This document shows positions 14,850 to 22,310 of a stretch of DNA of 64,000 nucleotides, piece by piece. How positions within the stretch are numbered: the first letter of the stretch is position 1; each line of letters starts with the position of its first letter. The position numbers were made by a program, and so were the translations under genes. Below the pieces are notes generated by a model. That model made no database searches and had not been told where the DNA came from. It worked only from the letters and a program-made list of their open reading frames with translations. The DNA comes from Pseudomonadota bacterium (GTDB lineage: Bacteria > Pseudomonadota > Gammaproteobacteria > Burkholderiales > Rhodocyclaceae): contig JAFEDJ010000020.1 of NCBI GenBank assembly GCA_018241685.1, forward strand, positions 1 through 64,000, read 5' to 3'.

Positions 14850-16993
14850 TGCCCCCGGTCTCCGATAGGCAAAAACGCGCGATGTGGGCTGCCGCCAACG
14901 GCAACTCCACGCTCGGCATCCCGCAGAGTGTCGGGAAGGAGTTCGTCGGAGACGCGGCCGGCAACGGAAAGCACGCCGCCGGAGTGGTATTCGTCGCCCC
15001 AGATGGCGACGTGCTGCTCCTGCGGCGCGCATCGACCGAAAAGAACTACGGTGGCCATTGGGGCCTGCCGGGAGGCGGCGGCGAAGACGGCGAATCACCC
15101 GAACAGACGGCGCGCCGGGAAGTCACCGAAGAGATGGGCGGAGCCGCGCCAGAGGTCGCATACCGGCCGATGAACCGTCGCCAGACGCCGACGGGCATGG
15201 TTTTCCACACATTCGCGTGCCCGGTCGACGAGAAGTTCGTGCCGACGCTCGATGGCGAACACACCGGGTACGCTTGGGCGTCGCTCGACATGCTGCCGCG
15301 CCCGCTCCATCCCTCGGTTGAGGAAGACCTCGGTGCCAACCTCGGCGCCGCCGAAGACATGGCCCCCGAGGACTGGCAATCGCTGCGCGAGAACTTCGCG
15401 AAGTGGACCCGCGAGGAGCAGGCCGAGCCGGAGCACGCCGAAGACGCCGCAATCGACCCATCCATTCTCGAGGCCATCGCCCAGCAGCGCGCGGCCGGCG
15501 CGACCCCGCAGATGGCCTTTGATTGGGCCATGAAGCTGCAGGAATCATTCCCCGCGCACCGGCCGACCGGTGGGGTCTTCGCTTTCGACCGGGACAGCGT
15601 CCGCGACTTCGATCGCGACGGCCGCATGCACGTCAAGACCGCCAATATCTCGAAGGCTTGCATCAATCCGTACCTCGGCAGCGAAATCCCGGACTACGAA
15701 AAGCTCGGCCTCGCCCCGGACAAAATCTACAAACTCCTTCGTCATCCGGAGGAGTTGGAGCGCGCCGCGGCGACGTTCAACAACCTCCCGCTCCTCGACG
15801 ACCACGTCGCGGTCAACGCGCAGGATCACAAGCCGGACCGCGTCGTCGGCTCGCTCGGCACGCACGCCACATACGAACATCCTTTCTTGAAAAATAATCT
15901 CGTGGTATGGGCGAAGCACGCGATTGATGGAATTGAGTCCGACGAGCAAAGGGAATTGTCGAGTTCGTACCGGTACCGCGCAGACATGACGCCGGGGGTG
16001 TACGAAGGCGACCACTACGACGGCGTAATGCGCGACATCGTCGGCAACCATGTCGCACTCGTGAAAAAGGGACGCGCCGGCACCGATGTGGTGGTCGGTG
16101 ATAGCCAACTCCAGGAGAACGAAACCATGAAGACCAAGCTGACCCGGTCGGGCCTCTTCGCGATGGGTGCCATTGCTGCTGCGATGACTCCGATCCTCGC
16201 CAAGGATCAGGCCCTCGATCTGTCGTCGGTCACGAAGAAGCTCGTCCCCGGCAAGTCGCTCAAGGATCAGCGCGGCGCCATCATGGACGGTCTCAAGACC
16301 CACAAGCTCGCCAAGGACGCCAGCCTGGACAGCGTCGTCGGCCTCCTCGACAAGCTCGATGATGCCAAGGGCGTCGATGACGCCATGGAGCCGAACGCGG
16401 CCCCGGTGGTTGCCGCCGGCCAAGCCGACGCCGACGAGGCCATGGATGACGGCGCCGGTGCGCGCATCGCGGAATATCTCCGCGGTTGCATCGGTCGCGC
16501 TCTGACCGAAGAAGACATCGCCAAGGTCGCCGAGATGGCTGCCGCGCCGACCGCGACCGACGCCGATCCGAAGGATCAGGACCCGGCCAAGCCGACGGCG
16601 CCGGCCGCGAACGACGAGGACGACGACGAGGAGAAGGTCGACAAAAAGGCGATGGACGCCGCGCTCAAGGCGACCGCCGACCGCGTCCGCGCCGACACCC
16701 TCAAGGTCGTCAATGAAATCGCCGGCGCCCGCGACTTCATCGAGCCGTGGGTCGGCAAGATCAGCGCCTCCATGGCATTCGACAGTGCCGACGGCGTCTA
16801 CGGCCAGGCGCTCAAGATGCTCGGTGTCGAAACGAAGGGCATCCATCCTTCGGCGTTCAAGGCCGTCCTGAGCGCCCAGCCGAAGGCCAACGCGGCCCCG
16901 GCCAAGCGCCTCGCCAACGACTCGGCGTCCAAGGGCGATGCGGCATCGTTCGCTGAGACCTTCCCGAACCTCGCGAAGGTCGGCATCGGCTAA
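14849..16993 (+). CDS. NUDIX hydrolase - DUF2213 prohead protease - scaffold fusion
   Basis: 714 residues. Residues 5-35 (RQKRAMWAAANGNSTLGIP) resemble the start of phage head-maturation proteins. A NUDIX domain follows, with a complete box of the form G-x5-E-x7-REVTEEMG near residues 75-97; NUDIX enzymes hydrolyse nucleoside diphosphate-linked compounds. Residues of about 248-425 match DUF2213 prohead proteases (HVKTANISKACINPYLG, NNLPLLDDHVAVN, ELSSSYRYRADMTPG, DIVGNHVALVKKGR). The rest is acidic and alanine-rich, typical of a scaffold. The protease should cleave scaffold during capsid maturation. The NUDIX fusion is unusual, and a second start at 16127 may give the scaffold alone. Confidence 0.82.
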   Translation: MPPVSDRQKRAMWAAANGNSTLGIPQSVGKEFVGDAAGNGKHAAGVVFVAPDGDVLLLRRASTEKNYGGHWGLPGGGGEDGESPEQTARREVTEEMGGAAPEVAYRPMNRRQTPTGMVFHTFACPVDEKFVPTLDGEHTGYAWASLDMLPRPLHPSVEEDLGANLGAAEDMAPEDWQSLRENFAKWTREEQAEPEHAEDAAIDPSILEAIAQQRAAGATPQMAFDWAMKLQESFPAHRPTGGVFAFDRDSVRDFDRDGRMHVKTANISKACINPYLGSEIPDYEKLGLAPDKIYKLLRHPEELERAAATFNNLPLLDDHVAVNAQDHKPDRVVGSLGTHATYEHPFLKNNLVVWAKHAIDGIESDEQRELSSSYRYRADMTPGVYEGDHYDGVMRDIVGNHVALVKKGRAGTDVVVGDSQLQENETMKTKLTRSGLFAMGAIAAAMTPILAKDQALDLSSVTKKLVPGKSLKDQRGAIMDGLKTHKLAKDASLDSVVGLLDKLDDAKGVDDAMEPNAAPVVAAGQADADEAMDDGAGARIAEYLRGCIGRALTEEDIAKVAEMAAAPTATDADPKDQDPAKPTAPAANDEDDDEEKVDKKAMDAALKATADRVRADTLKVVNEIAGARDFIEPWVGKISASMAFDSADGVYGQALKMLGVETKGIHPSAFKAVLSAQPKANAAPAKRLANDSASKGDAASFAETFPNLAKVGIG
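16127..16993 (+). CDS. Nested scaffold protein from internal start
   Basis: The ATG at 16127 is in frame with the protease and is preceded by CAGGAGAACG at near-ideal spacing, giving a 288-residue product. It would contain the acidic scaffold region (DEDDDEEKVDKKAMDAALK) and the conserved-looking C-terminus (DFIEPWVGKISASMAFDSAD). Lambda C/Nu3 is a precedent for a scaffold made from an internal start within the protease gene. Inferred from the ribosome-binding site and domain boundary. Confidence 0.6.
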   Translation: MKTKLTRSGLFAMGAIAAAMTPILAKDQALDLSSVTKKLVPGKSLKDQRGAIMDGLKTHKLAKDASLDSVVGLLDKLDDAKGVDDAMEPNAAPVVAAGQADADEAMDDGAGARIAEYLRGCIGRALTEEDIAKVAEMAAAPTATDADPKDQDPAKPTAPAANDEDDDEEKVDKKAMDAALKATADRVRADTLKVVNEIAGARDFIEPWVGKISASMAFDSADGVYGQALKMLGVETKGIHPSAFKAVLSAQPKANAAPAKRLANDSASKGDAASFAETFPNLAKVGIG

Positions 16994-17044
16994 CCGCCGG
17001 CGCCTCCCCAACGCGAACAGAACTGAACACAGGAGAAAGCTCCA

Positions 17045-17959
17045 ATGTCCCAAGGCGGTTTCCAGACCTCGACCCAGACCCTCGCGCCGCCCGCTGTAGT
17101 GGGTCAGCGGGCCTCCCAGAACCCGGTGGCGACGTACGACGCCGGCCCCGGTGCGCTCATCGCCGGCTCGCTCGGCCTCACGGTCGGCCGCGCCGCGTGG
17201 GTTGATCCCAACCTCATGCAGGTCAACAACTTCGGCTTCGGCCCCATCGCGGGCATGATTGCGAACGAAGTGCAGGGCCTGAACACGGTCTACCTCGACC
17301 CCGCCGGCCTCGGCATCCCGGCCGGCTTCGGCGTAACGGTGTTCACCAACATCGATCTCTGGGTGGTGAACGACGGCGCGGTCCAAGCGCTCCCCGGCGA
17401 CACGGTCTACGCCCGCTATGCCGACGGCAAGCTCACCACCGTTGCCGAAGACGCGGAAGTGACCGGCTCGATCGCGGCCGGGACCTTCTCGGTCACCGGC
17501 AAGATCGACGACAACATCATGACCGTCACGGCTGTCGGCTCCGGCACTGTCCGGGACGGCGCGGCGGTGAGCGGCAGCGGCGTCGCTTCGGGCACCAAGG
17601 TCGTCAAGCAACTTTCCGGCACCGCCGGCGGCGTCGGTACCTACGAAGTGAACATCGGCAACCAGGCGGTGGTCTCGACCACCCTGTCCGGCACGTTCGG
17701 TGTTCTCACGGTCACGGCCGTGGCGGACGGCGTCCTCACGCTGGGTTCGATCCTCTCGGGCAGCGGCGTCTCGGCCGGCACCCAGATCACTCAGTTCCTC
17801 ACCGGAACGGGTGGCACCGGCACCTACGTCGTCAATCTGACGCAGACCGCTGGCTCCACCACCATCACCGCAGCCAATTCGGTCGCCACGAAGTGGAAAG
17901 TCGTCGCCCCGGCCTTGCCCGCCGAGTTGATGAAGATTTCCGCGTGGCCGCTCGGCTGA
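17045..17959 (+). CDS. Capsid-associated (decoration or cement) protein with two inserted GTGG domains
   Basis: 304 residues, preceded by AGGAGAAAGC. Residues 1-147 ([36 protein letters not shown]) resemble the structural proteins that lie just before DUF2184 capsids, and the C-terminus [19 protein letters not shown] continues that protein. Between them (about 148-276) are two copies of a glycine-rich beta domain ([11 protein letters not shown]...[17 protein letters not shown]...[11 protein letters not shown]) shared with four other virion proteins here. Probably displayed on the head surface; inferred from position. Confidence 0.65.
   Translation: MSQGGFQTSTQTLAPPAVVGQRASQNPVATYDAGPGALIAGSLGLTVGRAAWVDPNLMQVNNFGFGPIAGMIANEVQGLNTVYLDPAGLGIPAGFGVTVFTNIDLWVVNDGAVQALPGDTVYARYADGKLTTVAEDAEVTGSIAAGTFSVTGKIDDNIMTVTAVGSGTVRDGAAVSGSGVASGTKVVKQLSGTAGGVGTYEVNIGNQAVVSTTLSGTFGVLTVTAVADGVLTLGSILSGSGVSAGTQITQFLTGTGGTGTYVVNLTQTAGSTTITAANSVATKWKVVAPALPAELMKISAWPLG
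17486..17872 (+). repeat. Two tandem copies of the promiscuous GTGGTGTY domain
   Basis: Residues 148-276 of the protein at 17045. Each copy runs [14 protein letters not shown], then GGVGTY or GGTGTY, then a V-STT ending. The same unit recurs at 21570-21761, 22400-22609, 22733-22930, 23740-23946 and 33649-33843. Confidence 0.75.
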
Positions 17960-18012
17960 TCTGAACCCGGTAAACGCAACGCGGCGCAAGCCATCTCAGG
18001 AGACTTGAGAAA

Positions 18013-19116
18013 ATGAAGACCTACCAGACCCACGAGGAAGGCCGTCAGGCTTTCGCCGCGCACCGCGCGCTGCTGGCGCAGCGTGGCATCATCGTCCCGG
18101 GCGTACAGGCGTACCTGCCGGAGCCGTTCAAGCTGGACGCGACGCTGGCGATGGATGCGCTCGCCATGGACGCGGCCCAGCCTGGACTCCAGACGATCCC
18201 GAACGCCTCGATCCCGTCGATGCTTTCGACCTACATCGACCCCGAGACCATCGAGATCCTGTACTCGCCGACGAATATCTCCGAGGCGCTCGGGGAGTCG
18301 AAAAAGGGAGACTGGACGACCGACACCGCAGCGTTCCCGGTCAGCCAGCAGACCGGTGAAGTCTCCACCTACGGAGACCAGAACAACAACGGCCGCTCCG
18401 GCATCAACATGAACTGGCCGATGTTCCAGCAGTACCGGTACCAGACCATCATCAGCTACGGTGAGCTGGAGATGGAGCGGGCCAACCTCGGCAAGATCAA
18501 CTACGTCAACGAACTGCAGAAGGCTGCGGCAACGGTGATGGCGCAGTACGCCAACACGGTCTACGCCTTCGGCGTCGCTGGTCTCCAGAACTACGGCCTG
18601 CTGAACAACCCCTACCTCTCGGCGCCGATCTCGCCGAGCACGAAGGTCGGCGGCGGCACGTCGTGGGACAACGCCACCGCGAACGAGATCTTCGACGACA
18701 TCAAGGCGCTGATCACCCGCGTGATCCAGCAGAACGGCGGCAACGTGAACACCAAGTCGAAGTTCACGCTGGTGCTGTCTCCGGACCGCGAGGCGCTGCT
18801 GGCCGCGACCAACAGCTTCAACGTCAACGTCAATGACCTGATCAAGAAGAACTACCCGACCCTGCGCATCGTCACCGCGGTGCAGTTCGCCACCAAGTCG
18901 GCGACCAACCCGCAGGGCAACCTCGCCGGCAACCTCATGTTCTGCATCGCCGACGATGTTATGGGCCAGAAGACCGGATTCGGCGCGTTCACCGAGAAGC
19001 TCCGCGCTCACCCGATCGTCGTCGAAATGTCGGCGTGGAAGCAGAAGCGCTCGGCCGGTACCTTCGGAACGATCATCCGCATGCCGGTCGCCATCGCGCA
19101 GATGGTCGGCATCTGA
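18013..19116 (+). CDS. Major capsid protein (DUF2184-type)
   Basis: 367 residues with AGGAGACTTG upstream. It matches DUF2184 capsids: an N-terminal arm with TYIDPETIEILYSPTNISE, the E-loop-like KKGDWTTDTAAFPVSQQTGE, GINMNWPMFQQYRYQTIISY, and a C-terminal domain with KFTLVLSPDREALL, NDLIKKNYPTLRIVT and IIRMPVAIAQMVG. The DUF2184 assignment is by these blocks plus position; HK97-fold membership is known for the family. It is followed by a strong terminator, which may set capsid mRNA abundance. Confidence 0.88.
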   Translation: MKTYQTHEEGRQAFAAHRALLAQRGIIVPGVQAYLPEPFKLDATLAMDALAMDAAQPGLQTIPNASIPSMLSTYIDPETIEILYSPTNISEALGESKKGDWTTDTAAFPVSQQTGEVSTYGDQNNNGRSGINMNWPMFQQYRYQTIISYGELEMERANLGKINYVNELQKAAATVMAQYANTVYAFGVAGLQNYGLLNNPYLSAPISPSTKVGGGTSWDNATANEIFDDIKALITRVIQQNGGNVNTKSKFTLVLSPDREALLAATNSFNVNVNDLIKKNYPTLRIVTAVQFATKSATNPQGNLAGNLMFCIADDVMGQKTGFGAFTEKLRAHPIVVEMSAWKQKRSAGTFGTIIRMPVAIAQMVGI

Positions 19117-19147
19117 ACGATCTGCTACGGTCGCTTTCGATCAAGAA

Positions 19148-19174
19148 CCTCCGGCCGCGCGCCGGGGGTTTTTT
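19148..19174 (+). terminator. Rho-independent terminator after major capsid gene
   Basis: CCTCCGGC pairs with GCCGGGGG (8 bp, one G-U) across a 5-base loop, followed by six T residues at 19169-19174. It lies 30 bases after the capsid stop. Confidence 0.85.
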
Positions 19175-19209
19175 CCGAAGGCATCCGAACCACGAATGGG
19201 GGAAAGACC

Positions 19210-19755
19210 ATGAGCAAAGCCGTCAAGCCGTCCAAGCCTGTGCCGCCCGAAGCCAAGAAGGCCGTCGGCGCCAAGACCACCGGTGAGACCGTCACCGTCG
19301 CCTGCAAGATGCCGAACGGCATCGAGATCCGCGGCATGGTGGAGGCCACCCGCTCGGTGCCGCTGCATGGCGGCGGCATGCGCGACGAAAAATACTTCAA
19401 GCCCGACGGCCGCGTCGTGAAAATCTATGGTCCGGCAAAGCCATTCGGCCAGGAAGCCCGCACCCGCGTCGTCGGTGGCTACGCCCTGACCGACGGCGTC
19501 GATGCCGAACTGTTCGCTCAGTGGATCCGCGACAACAAAGAGCTGCCGGCCGTGCAGGAAGGCATGATCTTCGCGATGTCCAACATCGAGGATGCCGCGC
19601 AGGAATCGCGCGGCAATGCCCGGCTCAAGAGCGGGCTTGAGCCGCTCAACCCCAACGGCGACCATCGCCAGCCGCAGCCGATGGAAACGGGCATCGGCGA
19701 AGTCACCGTCTCCGACACCCAGACCATCAACGTCCCCGACGAAGAGATGGCCTAA
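19210..19755 (+). CDS. Virion-associated protein downstream of capsid
   Basis: 181 residues, with GGGGGAAAGACC upstream. A lysine- and proline-rich N-terminus leads to a beta segment VTVACKMPNGIEI that is common in short phage structural proteins, then ALTDGVDAELFAQWIRDNKE and EGMIFAMSNIEDAA. The last 40 residues are polar. Probably a head or neck accessory protein; the family is not named. Confidence 0.6.
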   Translation: MSKAVKPSKPVPPEAKKAVGAKTTGETVTVACKMPNGIEIRGMVEATRSVPLHGGGMRDEKYFKPDGRVVKIYGPAKPFGQEARTRVVGGYALTDGVDAELFAQWIRDNKELPAVQEGMIFAMSNIEDAAQESRGNARLKSGLEPLNPNGDHRQPQPMETGIGEVTVSDTQTINVPDEEMA

Positions 19756-19765
19756 ACGGGCGAAC

Positions 19766-19788
19766 GGGGCGCCCTCAGCGGGCGCCCC
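19766..19788 (+). terminator. Strong hairpin without T-run
   Basis: A perfect 9-bp stem GGGGCGCCC/GGGCGCCCC with loop TCAGC lies just after the stop at 19755. No T-tract follows, so it may be a pause or mRNA-stabilising hairpin instead of a true terminator. Confidence 0.55.
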
Positions 19789-19814
19789 GCAACCCCGACC
19801 AAAGAGGTTGCCAG

Positions 19815-20294
19815 ATGGGCGTCATTGTCGCCTTCGACTACGACAAGCTCATCGCTCAATTCCCGGCCATGGCGCCGGTCGGCCCCCAATTGCTCGAAAT
19901 CTATTGGGACATCGCGACCACGATGCACGGCAATGACGGCTCCGGGCCGATTGCCAAGGAATCGCTGCAGCGCAGCCTCCTGAACATGCTGACGGCGCAC
20001 ATCGCCCAGCTCTTCGCCCCGAAAGACCCCAGCGGCAACCCCTCCGCAGCCGGCACGACGTCGATCGGCGTAGTCGGCCGGGTGCAATCCGCCACGGAAG
20101 GGTCCGTATCCATCGCCACGGCCGCGCTGGAGGGCTTTAACACCGCTCAGGCATCATGGCTCGTTCAGACGCAGTACGGAGCCCTTTATTTTGCGGCAAC
20201 CGCCCAATTCCGCACCATGCGGTACCAACCCCCGCCCTACGGCATCTACGGCCCATACAGCACCGTGGTGACGCCGCTGCGCTGGCGCCGATAG
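19815..20294 (+). CDS. DUF4054-type head-tail connector protein
   Basis: 159 residues. The pattern FDYDKLIAQFPAMA, LLEIYWDIATTMHGND, LLNMLTAHIAQLF and the C-terminal YGALYFAATAQFRTMRY fits DUF4054 proteins, which occur right after capsid genes and resemble gp6/gp15-type connectors. The start was chosen for GAGGTTGCC upstream. The connector role is by family and position. Confidence 0.75.
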   Translation: MGVIVAFDYDKLIAQFPAMAPVGPQLLEIYWDIATTMHGNDGSGPIAKESLQRSLLNMLTAHIAQLFAPKDPSGNPSAAGTTSIGVVGRVQSATEGSVSIATAALEGFNTAQASWLVQTQYGALYFAATAQFRTMRYQPPPYGIYGPYSTVVTPLRWRR

Positions 20295-20302
20295 GTGCCA
20301 AC

Positions 20303-20830
20303 ATGGTCAAGGTCACCGGCGGCGAAAAGCTGGAAGCCTACCTCAGCAAGCTATCCCAGAGTGTCCGCAGCGCCGGGAAGGTGAAGGCCGGATTCCTCGC
20401 CGGCGCGACCTATCCGGGAGGCCAGAGCGTAGCCATGGTGGCGGTCTGGCAGAACTACGGCACCAAGACCGTCCCACCGACGAGGTTTCTGAGCGATACG
20501 GCCCTCAACCGCGGCGAGGCATGGGGCGAAGCGCTCGGCCGGGCGCTGGTGCATACCGACTTCGATACCAAGGAAGCGCTGGCGCTGGTCGGCGAAGAGA
20601 TGATCGGCGACATCCGCGCCGGCATCATTGCCGTGGACTCACCGCCCCTTTCACCGATCACGCTGATGCTGCGGAAGATGTTCGGAAATCATCCCGAAGA
20701 CATCACCGGCGCCGCTGTGGGCGAGGCCGCGCGCCGCGTCGCGGCCGGTGAAAAGGCCGATGGTGTTTCGGATAAGCGCCTCATCTGGACCGGGCACATG
20801 CTAAACTCGGTCGACAAGGAAGTGACGTAA
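20303..20830 (+). CDS. Tail completion or virion morphogenesis protein
   Basis: 175 residues. KVKAGFLAGATYPGGQSVA, VWQNYGTKTVPPTRFL and the late IWTGHMLNSVDKEV match the HK97 gp10/tail-terminator-like family, which sits between connector and tail genes. The ATG at 20303 follows the preceding stop by eight bases; no strong ribosome-binding site is seen. The role is inferred from the family pattern. Confidence 0.7.
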   Translation: MVKVTGGEKLEAYLSKLSQSVRSAGKVKAGFLAGATYPGGQSVAMVAVWQNYGTKTVPPTRFLSDTALNRGEAWGEALGRALVHTDFDTKEALALVGEEMIGDIRAGIIAVDSPPLSPITLMLRKMFGNHPEDITGAAVGEAARRVAAGEKADGVSDKRLIWTGHMLNSVDKEVT

Positions 20831-20854
20831 CCACTCTCAACCGGAGAACATCCA

Positions 20855-21424
20855 ATGTTCAAACTCCTGAAAGACTCGCCGTTATCGCTCTTCGCCACCA
20901 TCATGGCGATCATCATCGTTTTCGCGCTCGCCCCCGTGGCCATCGCCGGCAACAGCGTGCTGTTCAGCTCGAAGACCGGCGATATCGCCTTCCCGATTTC
21001 GCCGCCGTCGAAGGACGGAAACACCCCCGGCAATCTCGACAACACCGTCATCGGCGCCGCGACGCCGCGCGACGGCACGTTCGTGAACCTTTCGGCGACC
21101 AAGGTGACGGCCGGACAGATCGTCTCCGGCTCCGGTACCCCGACCATCGCGTCCGGCGCCTGCGGCACCGGCACGAACGGAACGATCACCGGGACCAACC
21201 AGTCCGGCAAGATCACCATCGGTGCTTCGGCCACCACGGCGTGCGCGGTATCATTCTCGGCGACGCTCGCTGCGGCCCCGAACTCCTGCCAGTTGACGCC
21301 GGCCAGTACCGGCGCGGCCGCATGGGGGACGACCGGGGCCTATATCTCGGCCATCACGACCGGCGGATTCACCGTCACCGGTTCCGCGTTGGCAAGCACG
21401 GTCTACTATTTCCAGTGCCTCTGA
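20855..21424 (+). CDS. Signal-anchored protein in the neck region
   Basis: 189 residues with AACCGGAGAA upstream. Residues 9-31 are strongly hydrophobic (LSLFATIMAIIIVFALAPVA, then IAG), a signal peptide or membrane anchor with a plausible AxA-like cleavage region. The rest has VIGAATPRDGTFVNLSATKV, a phrase typical of tail-fibre N-termini, and a cysteine-bearing C-terminus (CAVSFSATLAAAPNSCQLT, STVYYFQCL) similar in layout to the protein at 35867. Secretion by the host during infection is possible. Function unknown. Confidence 0.6.
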   Translation: MFKLLKDSPLSLFATIMAIIIVFALAPVAIAGNSVLFSSKTGDIAFPISPPSKDGNTPGNLDNTVIGAATPRDGTFVNLSATKVTAGQIVSGSGTPTIASGACGTGTNGTITGTNQSGKITIGASATTACAVSFSATLAAAPNSCQLTPASTGAAAWGTTGAYISAITTGGFTVTGSALASTVYYFQCL

Positions 21425-21425
21425 C

Positions 21426-22007
21426 GTGATCCCGGTCTTCCAACTGGCGACGGGGTTGATCCAACAGGTCAACCCCAACACCCCGGCGAAGCTGCTCATC
21501 AGCACCGGGCAGGAAGGCCGCGCGCCTGACGGCAGCCCGATTCCGGCGTATGCGACGCCGTGCGCGTTCACCGGATCGATCGCCGGCACAATCCTCACCG
21601 TCACGGCCGCGACCAAGGGCAAGATCGTCCCCGGCCTGACCATCGCCGGGGCCGGGATCACCGCCGGCACACAGATCGTCGCTGGCATCACCGGAGACGG
21701 CGGCGCCGGCGACTATCGAGTCAGCCGGTCGCAGACCGTGGCCTCGACCGCCATCACCGCCGATCTCATCGCATCGGCGCAGGTCCAAGACCTGTCCCAG
21801 AAAGAGGTAAGGCTGTTTGAGGCCCTGAACCTCCAGCCGGCGCAGAAGATCATCTACGTCACCGGCTATCTTTCCGGCGTCGTCCGCTTTAACCAGAAGG
21901 GCGGCGACATCATCGACATCGGCGAGGAGCGATACCTCACCACCGCGGTCCTCGAGCAGTGGCCGACATGGTGCAAGATCGCAGCGACGCTGCAGAACGG
22001 CTCATAG
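21426..22007 (+). CDS. Tail/neck protein with one inserted GTGG domain
   Basis: 193 residues. The GTG start lies two bases after the previous stop. Residues 1-48 and 113-193 (LSQKEVRLFEALNLQPAQKI, VTGYLSGVVRFNQKGGD, LTTAVLEQWPTW) appear to be a short neck protein. Residues 49-112 are a copy of the promiscuous domain (GTILTVTAATKGKI, GTQIVAGITGDGGAGDYRV). The role is inferred from position between connector and sheath. Confidence 0.65.
   Translation: MIPVFQLATGLIQQVNPNTPAKLLISTGQEGRAPDGSPIPAYATPCAFTGSIAGTILTVTAATKGKIVPGLTIAGAGITAGTQIVAGITGDGGAGDYRVSRSQTVASTAITADLIASAQVQDLSQKEVRLFEALNLQPAQKIIYVTGYLSGVVRFNQKGGDIIDIGEERYLTTAVLEQWPTWCKIAATLQNGS
21570..21761 (+). repeat. Promiscuous GTGG domain, copy in 21426 gene
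   Basis: Residues 49-112. The block GTILTVTA, GAGITAGTQIV, GGAGDYRV, QTVASTAIT aligns with the other copies. Confidence 0.7.
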
Positions 22008-22016
22008 GAGACGGAC

Positions 22017-22310
22017 ATGGATTCCTCGACCCGCTCAGTCCCGTGCGGATTCCAGCAGATCACCGACCTCTCGGCGGCCGTGGGCCTGACCGTCCCAGAC
22101 ACCAATCCGAAGGCGACGTGCGCCTTGATCATCCCGGCTGGGCAACCGGTGCTTTTCCGGGACGATGGCGTCGACCCGACCAATGCGATCGGGATGCTGC
22201 TGCCGGTCGGAATCGAGTTCGTCTATAACGGCGACCTCAGCGCCATCCGCTTCATCGAGTCGACGTCCGGCGGCATCCTCAACGTCTCGTTCTACGCCAA
22301 CGCCGGCTGA
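22017..22310 (+). CDS. Small virion-region protein
   Basis: 97 residues with AGGAGACGG upstream. It is beta-rich (ALIIPAGQPVLFRDDGVDPT, LPVGIEFVYNGDLSAIRFI, GGILNVSFYA), resembling small decoration or fibre-attachment proteins. Its last codon overlaps the start of the next gene. Function unknown. Confidence 0.65.
   Translation: MDSSTRSVPCGFQQITDLSAAVGLTVPDTNPKATCALIIPAGQPVLFRDDGVDPTNAIGMLLPVGIEFVYNGDLSAIRFIESTSGGILNVSFYANAG

Noticed and set aside
15545-17989. 814-codon antisense frame opposite the protease and capsid-associated genes
   Set aside because: Same reason; it spans two well-supported plus-strand genes and an intergenic gap, and shows no protein-like motifs.
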